DNA of 64,000 bases from Mytilus californianus (GCF_021869535.1 NW_026262701.1:41667278-41731277); one strand, 5' to 3'. Positions 42,781 through 56,600 are shown, counted from the stretch's first letter. Numbers and translations: made by a program. The notes: generated by a model from the letters alone, not told the origin.

Positions 42781-44503
42781 AAGGAAGTACTTGATAAATT
42801 GCATGCATATATTGGTGATTTTGAATCTGTTCAAAGTTTTGATTTTTCTACCCTATATACCACTTTGCCTCATATTCTTATTAAGAAAACACACTTATTT
42901 AAATGGGCATTTATAAAGTCGGAATGCGAATACATATGTTCAAACTCTTTTAGGTCATTTTTTAGTAGCAACAAACAAAAGAACTATGTCAATTGGACAT
43001 GCTTTGATACGATATCTGCCCTTGAATTTTTACTTGACAACATTGGAGATTCCGTATATCGTCAAGTTATCTTAATTCCAATGGGGACTAACTGTGCACC
43101 ACTTATTGCGGACATGTTTTTGTATTGTTATGAGTTACAATTTATGACTAAAATCAGCAAAGACCCATCGAAACAACATCTGATACAAAAATTTAACAAT
43201 ACTTTTATATATTTGGATGATATATTGGCTCTCAATAATGACGACTTCAGTATGTATACTAAAGAAATTTATCCTGTTGAACTTACTTTAAATAAAGCTA
43301 ATACTAACAATGACCACTGTCCTTTCCTCGATCTTGATATCTATATCATTAACGGTAAGCTTAATACAAAAATTTATGATAAAAGAGATGATTTTTCATT
43401 TCCTATCGTTAATTATCCATTTTTAGATAGTGACGTTCCCTTGTCACCATCTTATGGTGTTTATATATCTCAACTTAAACGATTCGCTCGTGATGTAACA
43501 ACGTATTAAATTTTAGCGAGAGAAATTTATGTATTACTGAAAAATTATTACACCAGGGTTTTTGATATCATAAACTAGTCAAAACATTTACTAAATTTTA
43601 TCATAGGTATAAGGACATCATTCGTAAATATAACTCAACATGCAGACATCTTATACGTTCGGGTATTTCACATCCTATCTTTTATGGTAATATTCTTTAC
43701 AAAGCACAAAAATGTCAGTATTCACCTCAAAAGCTAACAAAACCTTTAAACAGACTTATTAAGAAGGGATATAGTTACGATACTGTTGTCAGGTCATTAA
43801 AGATTGCATATTTTGGCTTTAATATTGATTCACGTATAGGGTCTTTGCATCGGAATTAAACACATGTGTTTTAAAACCAGTTGTTGGCATGACACGAATT
43901 ATGTTCTTCTCATATATTTTATGACGGTATAATACTAAACCCCTAACAGGAGGGATTGTGCCTGATATTCATATGATGAAGACATAATCTTTCAATCAGT
44001 TTAATTGAGGTCTGGAGCTGGCATGTCAGTAACTGCTAGTAGTCTGTTGTTAATAATGTATTATTGTCATTTTGTTTATTTTCTTTTGTTTCCTATTCTT
44101 ACATCGGACTCGGACTTCTCTTATACTGAGTTTTATTGTGCGTACTGTTGTTCGTTTGTTTTTTCTACATTGGCTAGAGGTATAGGGGAGGGTTGGGATC
44201 TCAAAAAAACATGTTTAACCCCGCCGCATTTTTGCACCTGTCCCAAGTCAGGAGCCTCTGGCTTTTGTAAGTCTTGTATCATTTTTAATTTTAGTTTCCT
44301 GTGTATAATTTGGAGTTTAGTATGACGTCCATTATCACTGAACTAGTATACATATTTGTTTAGGGGCCAGCTGAAGGACGCCTCCGGGTGCGGAAGTTTC
44401 TCGCTGCATTGAAGACCCATTGGTGGCCTTCGGTGTTGTCTGCTCTGTGGTCGGGTTGTTGTGTCTTTGACACATTCCCCATTTCCATTCTCAATTTTAT
44501 CTC
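42781..44503 (+). pseudogene. Penelope-like element copy C: reverse transcriptase and 3' tail
   Basis: The frame to 43509 carries RT motifs in order: FDFSTLYTTLPHILIK; MGTNCAPLIADMFLYCYELQ; FIYLDDILALNN with the catalytic YxDD; HCPFLDLDIYI; KIYDKRDDFSFPIV; SPSYGVYISQLKRFAR. This pattern is that of Penelope-like RTs abundant in bivalves. A deletion near 43490 shifts the frame; the remaining protein is legible in another frame to about 43858 (HLIRSGISHP, KAQKCQYSPQKLTKPLNRLI). I do not see a GIY-YIG endonuclease. A 640-bp non-coding tail follows and ends in the sequence shared with copies A and B. The 5' part is truncated, so the copy is inactive. Confidence 0.8.
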
Positions 44504-44559
44504 CCTCAATCTTAGCACTGATTCCTTATCGAGTTTGGCTATACTATTGTTCCTTTAGG

Positions 44560-45015
44560 TTATATCATCGCTACGAAGTTTGTATGATCTTGTATTGTGT
44601 TTTGGGTTTTTAAATATTTTGGCATTGAGCATCACTGAAGATCAAGACAGTGTTTGCCGAAATGCGCATCTAGTGCAATAAAAGTGATATCGTTTACTGT
44701 GATTTCTACCATTTGTTTGATACCTCTGCTGGGGTGAAGTATCAACATCCAAGTAACTAAGCGCTTCAGTACTTGCAAGAAAATACGGATATCATTTTAT
44801 TGAAATATGCAGTTATAAAACTTTGGAAATCATTTGAAATCTAGGAATGTGATTCCCTCATACATATCTCTGATTCCTTATACTTTTGATTCTTATCAGC
44901 GCTACCTCGTTTGTTTTCAAATGTTATGACACGGAGCATCACTGAAGAGACATTATTTGTCGAAATGCGCATCCGCTTGTGTCCGATTCTCAATTGCGAT
45001 ACTAGTATTTTGACT
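44560..45015 (+). repeat. Two dispersed mussel repeats in tandem
   Basis: Two 'gagcatcactgaaga' plus 'cgaaatgcgcatc' tails at 44630-44690 and 44935-44980 mark two copies of the family also seen at 39745-39855. Confidence 0.55.
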
Positions 45016-45639
45016 AAGTGTGAATTTGCATGGCTGCATGCATAATAGGAGACACTTACCCTGTCAATGCACCGGTCTCTCTCTTTTTGTAGTTAATTTT
45101 AACGATTTTCTCAGTTTTTGTTTGATACTTTCGATTTGTCTTCGTAGTCGATTTATGAGATTTGAACATCTATAAACTACTGACAGTGATGAAGAAAAAA
45201 CAAACCTATTAAACGAATATTCTTGTTCAATTTCATATGTTGACAATACTTATCAAGATATACCATCTGAAAATATGCAAGTCTGATTTAGATCCAAAGC
45301 ATTAGTAATTGCATATGTATAACCACCAGCAATGAATATATTATACTGTATTTCATGGTGAAAACGTTGAAATTGTTGATTATCTGAAGCACTAGGGCGT
45401 CCACTCTCATCCGATTGAAACAGGACTACCGATGTAGATGATAATGCAAAATCTGCATTAACGGGTGACGAGGTGGTCTAAATGCATTAACAGGTAAACC
45501 TATATAACTTAACCTTTACACTTCAAAAAACACTTATAAAATATTTTTGTAACTTTAATACAAGACCACGTTTAGAATATATATTCGAAGTATGGGATGT
45601 TGATTTGAGCATGAATCTGAAAAAGTAGGGAAAAAAACA

Positions 45640-48225
45640 ATAAATTAAGAATTTGCAAGAATATTCAACAAATAGTTAATACACCAACTAGAAAAGAAAG
45701 AATATTAGACTTAATCCTAGTTAACAATCCAACAATTGTCAATAAAGTAAACACACTCCCACCACTAGGTCTAAGCGACCATGACATCGTCTACATAGAA
45801 ACAGATACTTGGCTTCGAAAAGTCAGACAACATCCTAGAAAAATCCTTAAATACGACATAGCAAACTGGGAAAATATAGAAGCAGACTTACAAAACACAC
45901 TAGAAGAGCTTACTGATAGGAATAATAACACTAACAGTTCTATAAATGAAATGTGGGATTTATTTAAAAACAACATCACAAAATCAATAGATACAAATAT
46001 CTCACATAAAATGTTAAGGGAGCTACCATTTGATTTTTATGGGGGGCTAGAATGAAATGTGAAAATGAATTAAAAAAAGGCAGGATGAGCAACTTGGCAA
46101 AAAAAAAAGGCAAGATGACAATTTATGTAAAAAAAAATCAGGAAAAACTAATCAAAAAAGGCAGGACTGAATAGAGTGAAAAATCAAAAGGCAGGACAGA
46201 GATTACAACTAAAAAAAATGAAGGACACAATTTTTCATCCTAGTCCCCACCCCTAAAAATCAAATGGTAGCTCCCTAACATATAAACATCGCCTTCCCTG
46301 GGTGCACAACAAACTCAGAAAAATGATAAATAAAAAGAATAAATTGTACTATAAAATGAAAAAGGACAAAATGCATATAGAAAAATATAAAAAAACTAAA
46401 ATAAAGAACAGAGACGTGCCTATTGTACATACATAGAAAAAATGATACTTGACCTTCCAACAAATGACCCTGACCAAAGTTACAGCAATCAATCAAAACC
46501 AAAGAAACTCTTTTCTTATATAAAATCAATTAGAACTGACAATAGTGGAGTTGCTCCCCTAAAAAAAGAGGGACAATAAATAACTGATACAAAACAAAAA
46601 GCCAACATATTAAATGAGCAATTCCAATCAGTCTTCACCACCGAAAAAGAAAGTAATATGCCTGATAAAGGGACAAGTCCCCATCCAGTCATACCATCTC
46701 TCACAATTACTACACCTGGCATACAAGAACTCTTACACAACATCAATCCACACAAAGCCACTGGCCCAAACAACATCAGCGGCAGAATACTAAAACAACT
46801 CCAAAACACAACGGCACCAATCCTCGCCATTATTTTCCAGAAATCACTTACAACTGGCTGTATACCATCTGACTAGAAACATGCAAATGTCGCACCAGCA
46901 TACAAAAAAGGGGGAAAATACAACGCAGTTAATTACAGACCAATCTCTCTCACTTGTATCAGTTGCAAACTAACGGAACATGTCATAACAAAACACCTAA
47001 TTAACCCCCTCGAAAATAACAACCTATACACAACTTCTATCTTTCGTACAAGAACTAGCTTCAAATTCAGACAATAACACCCGAACAGACCTAATAATTA
47101 TGGACTTTGCCAAAGCCTTTGAAAAAGTCCCACACCAAAGACTCTTATACAAACTAAATTTTTATGGTATACAAAATAAAACACTAAACTGGATCTCTGC
47201 CTTTTTATCAAACCGCACACAAACAGTTGTCCTGGATGGAGAGTCATCAGATTTGCTCCAGTTACTTCTGGTGTCCCACAGGGAACAGTTCTGGGTCCTG
47301 TTCTATTTCTGGAATATTTGAAATTCAGTAAACTCAGACTGTTCGCAGACGAAAGCATCATATACAAAAGCATTAAATCTAAAAAAGATTGTGCTAGACC
47401 ACAGGAAGATCTTGATGCTGCTGCAAAGTGGGAAGAAGACTGGCTAATGGCTTTCCATCCTGACAAATGTACAGTTCTCACTGCCTCAAACAAGAAAAAT
47501 ACGATCAACACGACTACATTCTCCACAGCCATACCCTAGAATCTGTCTCCTCCGCTAAATATCTTGGTATAACACTTCAATCCGACTTAAAATGGACCCA
47601 GCATACAAACAACATCATTGGAAATGCAAATAAAACCCTAGGCTTCCTTAAAAGAAATCTTAAAGCATCCATCACAAACATTAAGTCTCAGGCGTATCTA
47701 GCACTTGTCGGACTGAAACTAGAATATGCTTGTTCGCATTGGAACCCTCAAACTGCTGAACAATGAAATAAACTTGAGATGGTTCAGCGTCGGGCTGCTA
47801 GGTATGCCTGTAATCGTTATCACAACACCAGTAGCGTTACAGACATTCTCAACGCAGACTTAAAACTAGACTAATAATGTTCTATAAAATTGTTCACCTA
47901 CTTACATTTAAAGACTGTTACAAATATTATTTTTTTCCGTTTACTATTACACAATGGAATTTACTACCTCCAAAGGTAGTATTTTCCCCCACTCTAAATA
48001 TTTTTAGAGAATAGTTGACACCTACTGTTCTCTACAATATAGAACAGTAAACCTCAGTAGTTATGTAAATAGTTTTAACCACATGTCATGTTAGTATTTG
48101 TTTATTTTTGGCACTATTCTTTTGTAAAAATTTATTTACTATTATCCTACGCATGCGCAGCAGTTAGTAATCATCAAAAATCTGATGGATAACTGGATAC
48201 ATAAGAAGAAGAAGAAGAATAGTAA
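45640..48225 (+). pseudogene. Decayed LINE (endonuclease/RT), split by a MITE
   Basis: Before the MITE the frame reads RKERILDLILVNNPTIVNKV, then LGLSDHDIVYIE, the C-terminal end of an AP-endonuclease domain (SDH motif). After it come NINPHKATGPNNISGRILK, NYRPISLTC, VTSGVPQGTVLGPVLF and a damaged catalytic box LRLFADESI, where YADD is expected. Then DKCTVL and SSAKYLGITLQSDLKWTQHT follow, and the end resembles TITQWNLLPPKVV. Order and motifs fit a jockey/CR1-type non-LTR element. At least five frame changes and stops show that it is dead, and about 100 bp seem lost near 47855. A (AAG)n run at 48207-48221 probably marks the 3' end. Confidence 0.85.
46018..46275 (+). mobile_element. MITE with GGGAGCTACC termini, TAA duplication
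   Basis: Termini gggagctaccatttgatttt and its inverted copy, flanked by TAA at 46015-46017 and 46276-46278. Inserted within the LINE between the endonuclease and RT regions. Same family as 12071-12255. Confidence 0.85.
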
Positions 48226-48269
48226 CTAGTCTCTACATATTAAAGTATAGTATATATATGATAGGTATA

Positions 48270-48385
48270 TGATTCTTACAGAGACAAGTGCCTGTGATCC
48301 TGAATGTCCCGATGCTTCTACCTGTTGAAGATGCTATCCATTACCTTCTGGAATGCCGATTATATTGCAACCAATAATATCTCTG
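48270..48385 (+). pseudogene. Possible fragment of another LINE C-terminus
   Basis: Codons for CDPECPDA, then VEDAIHYLLECRLYCN in a second frame, resemble the cysteine/histidine block that closes some non-LTR retrotransposon ORF2 proteins. Too short to be sure. Confidence 0.35.
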
Positions 48386-48987
48386 GCTATTGGTCTTATA
48401 AACATGAATAATAATATACATTGATACTGGAAACGATGCATGTCACTACAAAACTACCTTAACATTTTTCGATAAGGTTCGGGGTTTTTTTCATTACACA
48501 TGCGAAGCGGTTTTTATATTCCAAGTCAGCTGTTTTGCGAAGTTTTATCTTGTTTGTTTTATTGTTTTGTTCTTTATTTTTGTTCTTTTTTTTTTGCACC
48601 AATGTAAGTGCGACTTTTCGCCTTTCATTTCTAAAGCCTTTCTATATATGTTTTGCTGGCATCATATATGTGTATTTTATATGTAGGGAGAGGACTCAAG
48701 TTAATAAAAGTTGCAATAACTTGTGTACAATCCTATTTCTTAATTCTAAAATTAAAATTATTATATTAAAATTGATTTTAACCATTACAAAAATGATCCT
48801 GCATGCCTAATCCAGATTTCAGTTCATGTGATAAATCTTTATAATAAATTGTGTCGATTTTTACACGTGATTTTTTTGTTACATTTGAGAACGATTCTTT
48901 TAATATTCATTGATATGAATATTAAAGATAAGAACAAACGTCCTCGATTATGAATTGAAAACGTCAAATTACTTCGTTACCGATTAA

Positions 48988-49594
48988 GGGCATACGATAC
49001 AGTTACAGGGGAGGTAACGACATTGCTAACGTAAAATTTATTTTTCACGACGTCAAACTGTGATATATCGTGAAAAGATGCATTTTTGACTGAATTTTAT
49101 CATTCAGACTGATTTAACTTGAAAACGATTTCATGGGCCCCTCTTTTAAAAATTACATTTGGCTTGATTATGTATGAAGATTATTTGTGCCAATTTTTAT
49201 GAACAAATTACCGATGAATTTTTTAAAACTAGATAAATATACAGCAAAAAATGCCGTTCTTTGACTAGAATCATGAAAATGTGATAAAAATGAATTACTT
49301 CCAAAGAATTGTTTCACAAATTCAAAGCACACTTATATTCCAGACACTTTTGCAAAAATCCACTTGCGTTTATCTTTAAAACAAAAAAAGTTAGGTATGT
49401 CTTTCTAAAGGATAGAAATGTCCAAGAAACCGAAATTTCCAGTAAATGTCTAAAATTTTGACCCCATTTATCTCTAAAAGTAGTACATGAAGATATATTT
49501 TTTATTACATATCTGAATTGACTAGGTGAAAAATAGCTTGTATGCAAACTTTCGTCAAAAATTCACCGTGGGATCAAAACTGTATCGTATGCCC
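48988..49594 (+). mobile_element. MITE with TTAA duplication (GGGCATACGATACAGTT termini)
   Basis: Left end gggcatacgatacagtt, right end aactgtatcgtatgccc, a 17-bp perfect inverted repeat. TTAA occurs at 48984-48987 and 49595-49598. The 607-bp body is non-coding. A piggyBac-type origin is inferred. Confidence 0.85.
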
Positions 49595-50174
49595 TTAAGA
49601 CGTATATATGATACATTTCACACAAGGTTATAATTCTAAGGAGAGTTCTTTAACTTATCAATGCTTTGGGCGCCTATTCCATATAGTTCATCATTGTTTG
49701 AATTTTAACATTTTCATTTTTACATCGCGATGACCGTGAGGTCATTTCGATGTATTGCTATCGCCTAAATTTCCATTATGCAAATTATTTTTGGGTTTTT
49801 AACCGATCTATAAAAATTATAGGTCCGCGATCATTATCTAGTGCAAAATAACATTACGTATCGCTTGTTTCAAATTCATTTTTTCAATGGATACTCCTAT
49901 AAATATTTTTATTAATACACAAATTAATAATATGAAAATGTGTTGTCGTTAGTTTTATATATAAAAGTAAAAAATCATTGATGATATCTATGCACACGTA
50001 CCGAAAAATTGTGTTAAAGCTTACGGAAGAATATCTCAAGAACGTTTTGCGACACTCCCGGCAAGGACCGATAACTCTGTTATTGTTTTGCGAGAAAATA
50101 TGAATGGCTTCTCATATCAAATCTTTTAGAAAAATCGATTTTTTTACAGAAGAGTGTCTTATAATATATAACAA

Positions 50175-50238
50175 CAAACCAGTGTATACTCTGGGACTAT
50201 TATTATATTAGTATAATAGTCCCAGGTATACTGATTTG
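50175..50238 (+). repeat. Compact palindrome
   Basis: caaaccagtgtatactctgg, then gactatta, is mirrored by taatagtcccaggtatactg and atttg. About 27 bp of near-perfect stem with an AT loop. Non-coding. Confidence 0.85.
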
Positions 50239-51430
50239 TATCACTACAATATAATAGTTATTACGGTGCGGTTGAATTTCCTGTCATTTATTCATCATCC
50301 ATGCACGAACTTGTATCAGAAAAAAATATATCTCTGTAAATTAACCTCAGTTTCAGGTATAGAGATGTGATCTATTTCTGTGACATGTGCTTTTGACCAT
50401 CCACAAGAACCTGCGGTCATCCGATGTTCAGTACTTCAGTACTTTGATTTTAATTAAGTTATCCCACCGAAATAAGTTTTAATCGTGGTGAAAATGTCAT
50501 AAATAATATCAATGTTAGATGCTTTATTTCTAACAGCAAGATTAGCAACCAAAGAGAAATTACCATATAACTCCGTTGTTGTTTTTAGTTTGTTTTTTTT
50601 TTCTTCATTTTTTTTTTTTTTTTTTTTTTTTATTATTTTCTTTTTTAAATGTAGCTTTACAAAGAATACATATTGTCAGATTCCCGTGGGTGTGGCAAAT
50701 GAGGTTCTGTTAGAAGGCCCACTGCAATTAAGTATAACTTTACTCAATGTCACAAATTGATCTTATCTCTCTACGTGAGAACGGATATTGTTTTATTGTA
50801 AAAGCGTTAAAGTGCTTTTTAGTCTGTTGTGGCCTCAAGGAAACTATGACACGAAAAACGTAATTGGTGATTTAACTAGCTTTGCTGTTTATGTGACACA
50901 CTGAAAGCAAACTGAATGTTAATCAATTGTTTCAGATGAAATGACAGTGCCGTCAAAAGAGGTAAAATTAGAAATGTGAAGGTTTTCGATAATATTTATA
51001 TCAGCTAAAATGCATTTGATTATCTGTGTCGTATTTTGGTTGTATGCTATTATTTAATCTCTGATTTTGTTAATTTCTATCTCCATAGTAATTAAGTGTT
51101 TGTTCATATAATTATCGACCTTTTATAGATATTAATATGTTTGTTGTATTAGTTTAAACATACTTTATCATAGAACTTTATTGCATAAAAGAAAACCTTC
51201 ATGGTAAAAGCAATACAAGAAGAAGAAAATTTACAACATGAATAAAACATACTTCATATTTATTCATTAGTTTGTAATACTTTGTATAGTTATTTTTTAG
51301 CTTTGAGAATGAGTTCCGCTGGTTACATTTGTTATATTTCTTTTAAATTATCAGTTATTTTTTTTGTAAAAATATTACTGGTTTAACAATTATGGAAAAC
51401 GTGCACTTTGTCATCTGCTATCTAATCTAA
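50239..51430. other. Intergenic, nothing recognised
   Basis: Contains a long T-rich run (50588-50631). No genes or repeats were identified. Confidence 0.45.
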
Positions 51431-51832
51431 CGTACAAATATTACCACACCCCCCCCCCCCCCCCCTTTTTTTAACCTTGCATTTATGAATAGGGCTTTCA
51501 TTTCTCTACCTAGATTTCGAAATTAGAATATCAGAGAAAAAAACCTGTAATAAATGAGTTATTGGTGTCATTATTGGGATATTTTTCATTAATGATTTAT
51601 TTGAATTAAACGTGTTAAGTTCGTTTCTTCTAAAACGTACCGATATTACTCGAACCCCCCCTTTTACTATGCATTTATGATTCGGGCTTTCATTTCTCGA
51701 CCTACATTTGAAATTAAATGTCAGTTGGAAAAAAGGGAATCCTTTAATAAATGAGCTATTGGTGTCATTATTGGGATAGTTTTAATAAATATATTGAAAT
51801 TGAAGACTACATGCAAAGTTCGTTTCTTCGAA
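51431..51832 (+). repeat. Tandem duplication of about 200 bp
   Basis: Two units, 51431-51630 and about 51637-51832. Shared blocks are atgaatagggctttcatttc / atgattcgggctttcatttc, then tattggtgtcattattggga and gttcgtttcttc. Unit 1 has a 17-C run (51449-51465), shortened in unit 2. They differ by roughly 20%, so the duplication is old. Confidence 0.8.
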
Positions 51833-53640
51833 ATGAATTAGAAAATTCCAAAACGAGGCTGACCGCTGAAATTCAAAATAAAGTTCTCCAGCTGAAGATG
51901 CGAATGGCGTAATTTACAAACAAATGCCAATGGTTAGTTTCCATGAAATGTAGTGTGTGTGGTTTATTCTTAGCTTTGTACCAACAAAATTATTTTGATG
52001 TTTCAACAAATTATCCCAATCAAAATAAAAAAAGCAGAATATATATTTGGTATCGAGACTGAAAAGTCTGGCGTCATCACGTCGAAGTTGACATTAGAGG
52101 TTTTCTCATGGTTAAAATTTCAAATGAATGTGGTTAAAGCTTTACTCTGACGCTTCATTTTCGTCATCTTGTCAGCAGCTTTCAAATAGAAAAAAAAACT
52201 TTTGTTCGTGTCCCCCTCTTTTTTCATACAACATGCAAATAAATATTCTAACAAATAAACACAGGAGTGTAATTTAATCAATAAGTGTGTGAAGTCAAAA
52301 TTAGTAGAATCATACTCATAGCCATGAGCTTGGCTCAGGTAACCCTAAAAATATTCTTGCTGCTAATATCATACAACTATACATGTACATTACATGTGCC
52401 AGGAAATGCTGCTATTATTATGCAGAAGTTGGAGGTCTCAAGTCACCATGACCAACTAGGGCATCATTCGATATATGACATTACAAGCAATACCTATAGA
52501 AGAAAAATTATACTGTATAATCTTTAATGTTTATTTAAAAGAGATACATGTTGTACAGTGAGTAATGAACAGGTGCTTGCATAAATTAAAAATATGGACG
52601 TGTGTACCTCTGGCAGCAAGAGGGTTAATGTTATGATAACAAAATGACTGGACATACAGTTACCACCCACGAACAAAATAACCAGACTTCACTTTTTTAG
52701 TGTTACATGACAAAGCAAAAACCAAACCAAAAATTAACAACACACAATAACTTTATTTATAGCCCAGTATTTTCCAAGGTCTTTCAAACCTTACCAGACA
52801 TTTGGTCCAGAAAATGTTGAGACTTCAACCACTTTTGTCTGACCAAACCCAATTTTACCAGTCATTTGCCAATGTCTCGACTGATGGAACTTCGAAATGA
52901 CTGATAACCGACTATTGGATAAAAATTCTGGATATATTTTGATGTCACAGTGGAAATGATAAGTGATTAATGTCAATATGACGTGTCACAAAATCTAAAA
53001 TAGAAATAAGGTCCAAGAAAGGTATGTGTGTAGATTTTCCCAACTGATTATTAGGTTTTTAGGAGGATTTCTTCAAAAATAAAATCAACATATTAGATGT
53101 TACAGCTGCTAAATTATTTCATTAACCCTTTGACTACTAACATTTTTAGAATTAATGTTGTGTCCTTGGGCTTTGCAGTATTTATTATTTACTTCGTTTC
53201 TAGAATTTCAGAATACCTCTTCAAACTGAATTTTGTGACATCATATAAATTTTGTGAGATAGATATGTCTCTAGTGCTGTCATAGGGTTAGAATATGCGA
53301 CAGAATTCACAAAAAAAACACAATAAACATTGTCACTATGTCCTTTGACAAATTGCAAATTGTGGAAGTGCTGATATACACAATGTATATATAAAACCAG
53401 GACAAAGGTCTCTCCAACATGCTGTAAACAAATCAGAAGTTCTAAATTTATTCTGTCAGTTTGGGGAAATCAACGTTTATCAAGTTCCTGAAAACAAACA
53501 TGAAGCAAAAAGTACTCAACCTGCAGATTAATGAAATCACTTACCATCCGTTACTTGTTCCTCTTTTTATTCTTAGTCAGTTGTGTTTGTCTCTTTTATC
53601 AATTTTTCAATAAATCTTAAAATTAATAATAAAAATGTAA
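51833..53640. other. Region upstream of the NuMA-like gene, nothing recognised
   Basis: A 5' UTR exon of the NuMA-like gene may lie here because an acceptor (tttttgcag) ends at 53649. I could not place the exon or a promoter. Confidence 0.4.
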
Positions 53641-53685
53641 TTTTTGCAGATTTTAAATTTCATTCATGTATGACAAAGATAAACA

Positions 53686-56600
53686 ATGGACAATAATAAA
53701 AGAAAAGCACTGATTGAATGGGTATGTATAATTTTGATTTACCTTAAAATGAACATTTTATTTGTTTATTGTCTTGGTACTGGCTCAATGCCAAAATGTA
53801 GATTACACTTTGATGCACAATTGTTCATCTCTCCCTACACGTATCGCTTTTCCATTGGCATTTCCCTACACACAACACTTTTCCATTGGCATTTCAAAGA
53901 TCTTTTATAGTTTGATTTCAGAGATTGTGTATTTAATATAACAGTAAATGTTGACTCCGTGTACAAATATATATAGGTCTTCCTTCATCATTTATACTAA
54001 ATTTGTACAGATTTTATTTTCAACGTAAATCTTGAATCAAGCTGCATAAAATCTTTACAGTTCTACTACATTTATATAATACTATTTAGTTTGTTTTACT
54101 TTCAGGTTAATTCATTAGTTCCAAGTAATTCTATCAGATCAGTTTTAGATTTACAAGATGGAAAAGCTTTTATACAACTTTTACAGCTATCGTAAGTACA
54201 ATGAGTGATAATATAAAAAATTTAAATAAAGGTTTATTTAGGAGTTTCCGGATAGTTCTGAGAATATCAAATGCCTCTAAAAGTTTTTTTTTTTTTCTGA
54301 TGATATACTGATGGTAGTGGTTTTACACAAGAGTCCATGTACATGGACTTCATAAAGGTCAGAAAAAAATGACAATACCCTGTGAAACTGTATAAACTCC
54401 CCTTAAGAAATAAAACCAGCTTATATTTACTGGATACTCTAGCATGTGTAAGCCAAATTATGTCTCAAAATTTTTGATAAGTGGATCAAAGGTTAAAATG
54501 TAAGGAAATGTAGAGCAATAATACATCATGCTAGTTGCATACATACAGTATTTACTATGCTATATTTTTTGTAGAGATGAATGTTTAGTTCCAGAAGCAC
54601 CACAGACAGCTCAACAAAGATTAGATTTGGTAAAACAGTATTTAGAAGGTACTTACAAGTATTGTTTCTACATATATTTTTCAGAGTGTGCTTTCCTGAC
54701 ATATATATGATTTTGATATTTATTATCTTCCCCAAAACAAAACAGATAATGCACATACAATATTTTTCTGTTAATGATCAGACTGCCAGACAAAACTACT
54801 TGCAATGGTGATGATGAAATCACAAATAAACCCTCGCAAGAAAATTTTTTGAGTTTCTTCTGTAGGGTGAAGGCACAAGCTGGATCCTTAAAAGTTTTGC
54901 TGTTTAGAAAGAAATCTTGGGGAATAAATTAAAAAGAAACTTGGTGACCAAGCCATCTATAATCACCACTTGTGAATTGTTTTCAATTTTATTTCAGTTC
55001 AGTCATATGCAAAATTGATGATACACTTTCAGTCTATCAGCATGTGGTCAAGGATTGCCAGGAAATCAGCAAAGTTTGTTTTGTGTTTTCAAGGCACTCT
55101 TGATTTCCTTCATGATGATGTAACATTACATGTGAATAGATAATGGTCTTAAATCATCACACATATAAATATAACTTTAATACAAATGACTGATTAAACT
55201 GTTATCAAGCACAGATTATGTTAAATATGTTGAGAGCAAAGTATACAATAAAGGCAAACCTTATTAATAAAAGAACTTACCACATTTTGTAGCAAAAATG
55301 AAATAATGTAATTGCCCGACAAACAAAAATTGGAAGCAATTTATATCATTGTATATGTCGGTATGTCAAATACTCGTTAGTCATTCACATGGGGCAAGCA
55401 AACAGTTTCAATCTTTGTCTTCAACAAATAAATTAACAAAATACATGAATTATTTATTCAAAATTTGATTGGTGATATTCTGTATTATAGGATTTTATTC
55501 AGTGTCACTACTGCCTGGAAGTACTCTCCTAGACTTCAAGCTTATTGTTCAGGACAGTGTTAACAGAAAAGACAAAGAATGGGAACTTGGAAAGGTTTGT
55601 TGTAAAACAAAAAAACATGGTAGCAGAATAAAGTTAAGCCAAAATAAAAAAAAATACTAGTGTTTAGGGTTTCCTGATTGACATGTTTTATTTGTGCCTC
55701 AAAATACCTACCCTCAAATGTTTTTTTTTTTTTTGGCATTCTTGAAATTCAATTGTGACAAAATTCAAAGTTCTTGAAAAGTGTTGTTTCAAAGGTTTTG
55801 GCCACCAAAATTTTGCAAAGGTCCGACACAATTTTGGTAATTTGCAATAGAAATAAAAGAGAGGACCAGCAGATTTTCTTCAAAACCACCATGAAAAAAA
55901 GATTTATTTATAGAACTCTGAAGATGGCAGATCTTCCCATATACTCAAAAGAAAAAAAAAGATCCTATTTTTCTTATGGAGGAAAACCTAAACACATTCT
56001 TTTATGTTTGGCCTTACATTATAATAACATGGTAACAGAATAGATATTACAAGTTGAGATCAAGTAAAGCATTAAGTGACATTTGGACCATTGTCAAAGA
56101 AGCCAATAAAAGTATGACATGAAAGATTAGATAAAGTATTATCTGGCCCCTGAAATCCAAAGAATTGTTCAATTTTTCAGTTATTTCAAAATTGTAATGA
56201 TTTTGTTGATTCTTGATTGGGATGATGTAATCTCAGCACTAAAGTGCAAATATGTCTGTTTGTGTTGTCTTTATGATTTCCAGCCAGTGGTCAAAACGTC
56301 TTAATGGGTCCCATGTGTCCAACTCTTTAAGTAAACGTGTCATTTCTTATCTTTTGAATCTGTTTTAGATATTATTAGCATTGTTAGAAGCATGTGTACT
56401 AGAGAAGAAGAACAATACATTTGTAACCACGGCAACAAGTCTCCCGGAATTAGTACAGATGGAGATTATGCAAATGTTACAGCCATTGATCATCAATGCT
56501 CAAGACGTTGGTAACCACTTGACTGAAGACTTTGCTGATATTCTTACTAAAACTACAGGTTTGTTTGTATTAAATATGTTTTATTGTTTATGTTTGTTTT

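Noticed and set aside
51751..51912. 54-codon plus-strand frame ending ENSKTRLTAEIQNKVLQLKM
   Set aside because: The coiled-coil-like end is attractive, but the start overlaps the 200-bp duplication, no splice site adjoins, and the other unit lacks the frame.
55774..56043. 89-codon plus-strand frame in NuMA-like intron 4
   Set aside because: Exons on both sides join in frame without it; no acceptor/donor pair brackets it.
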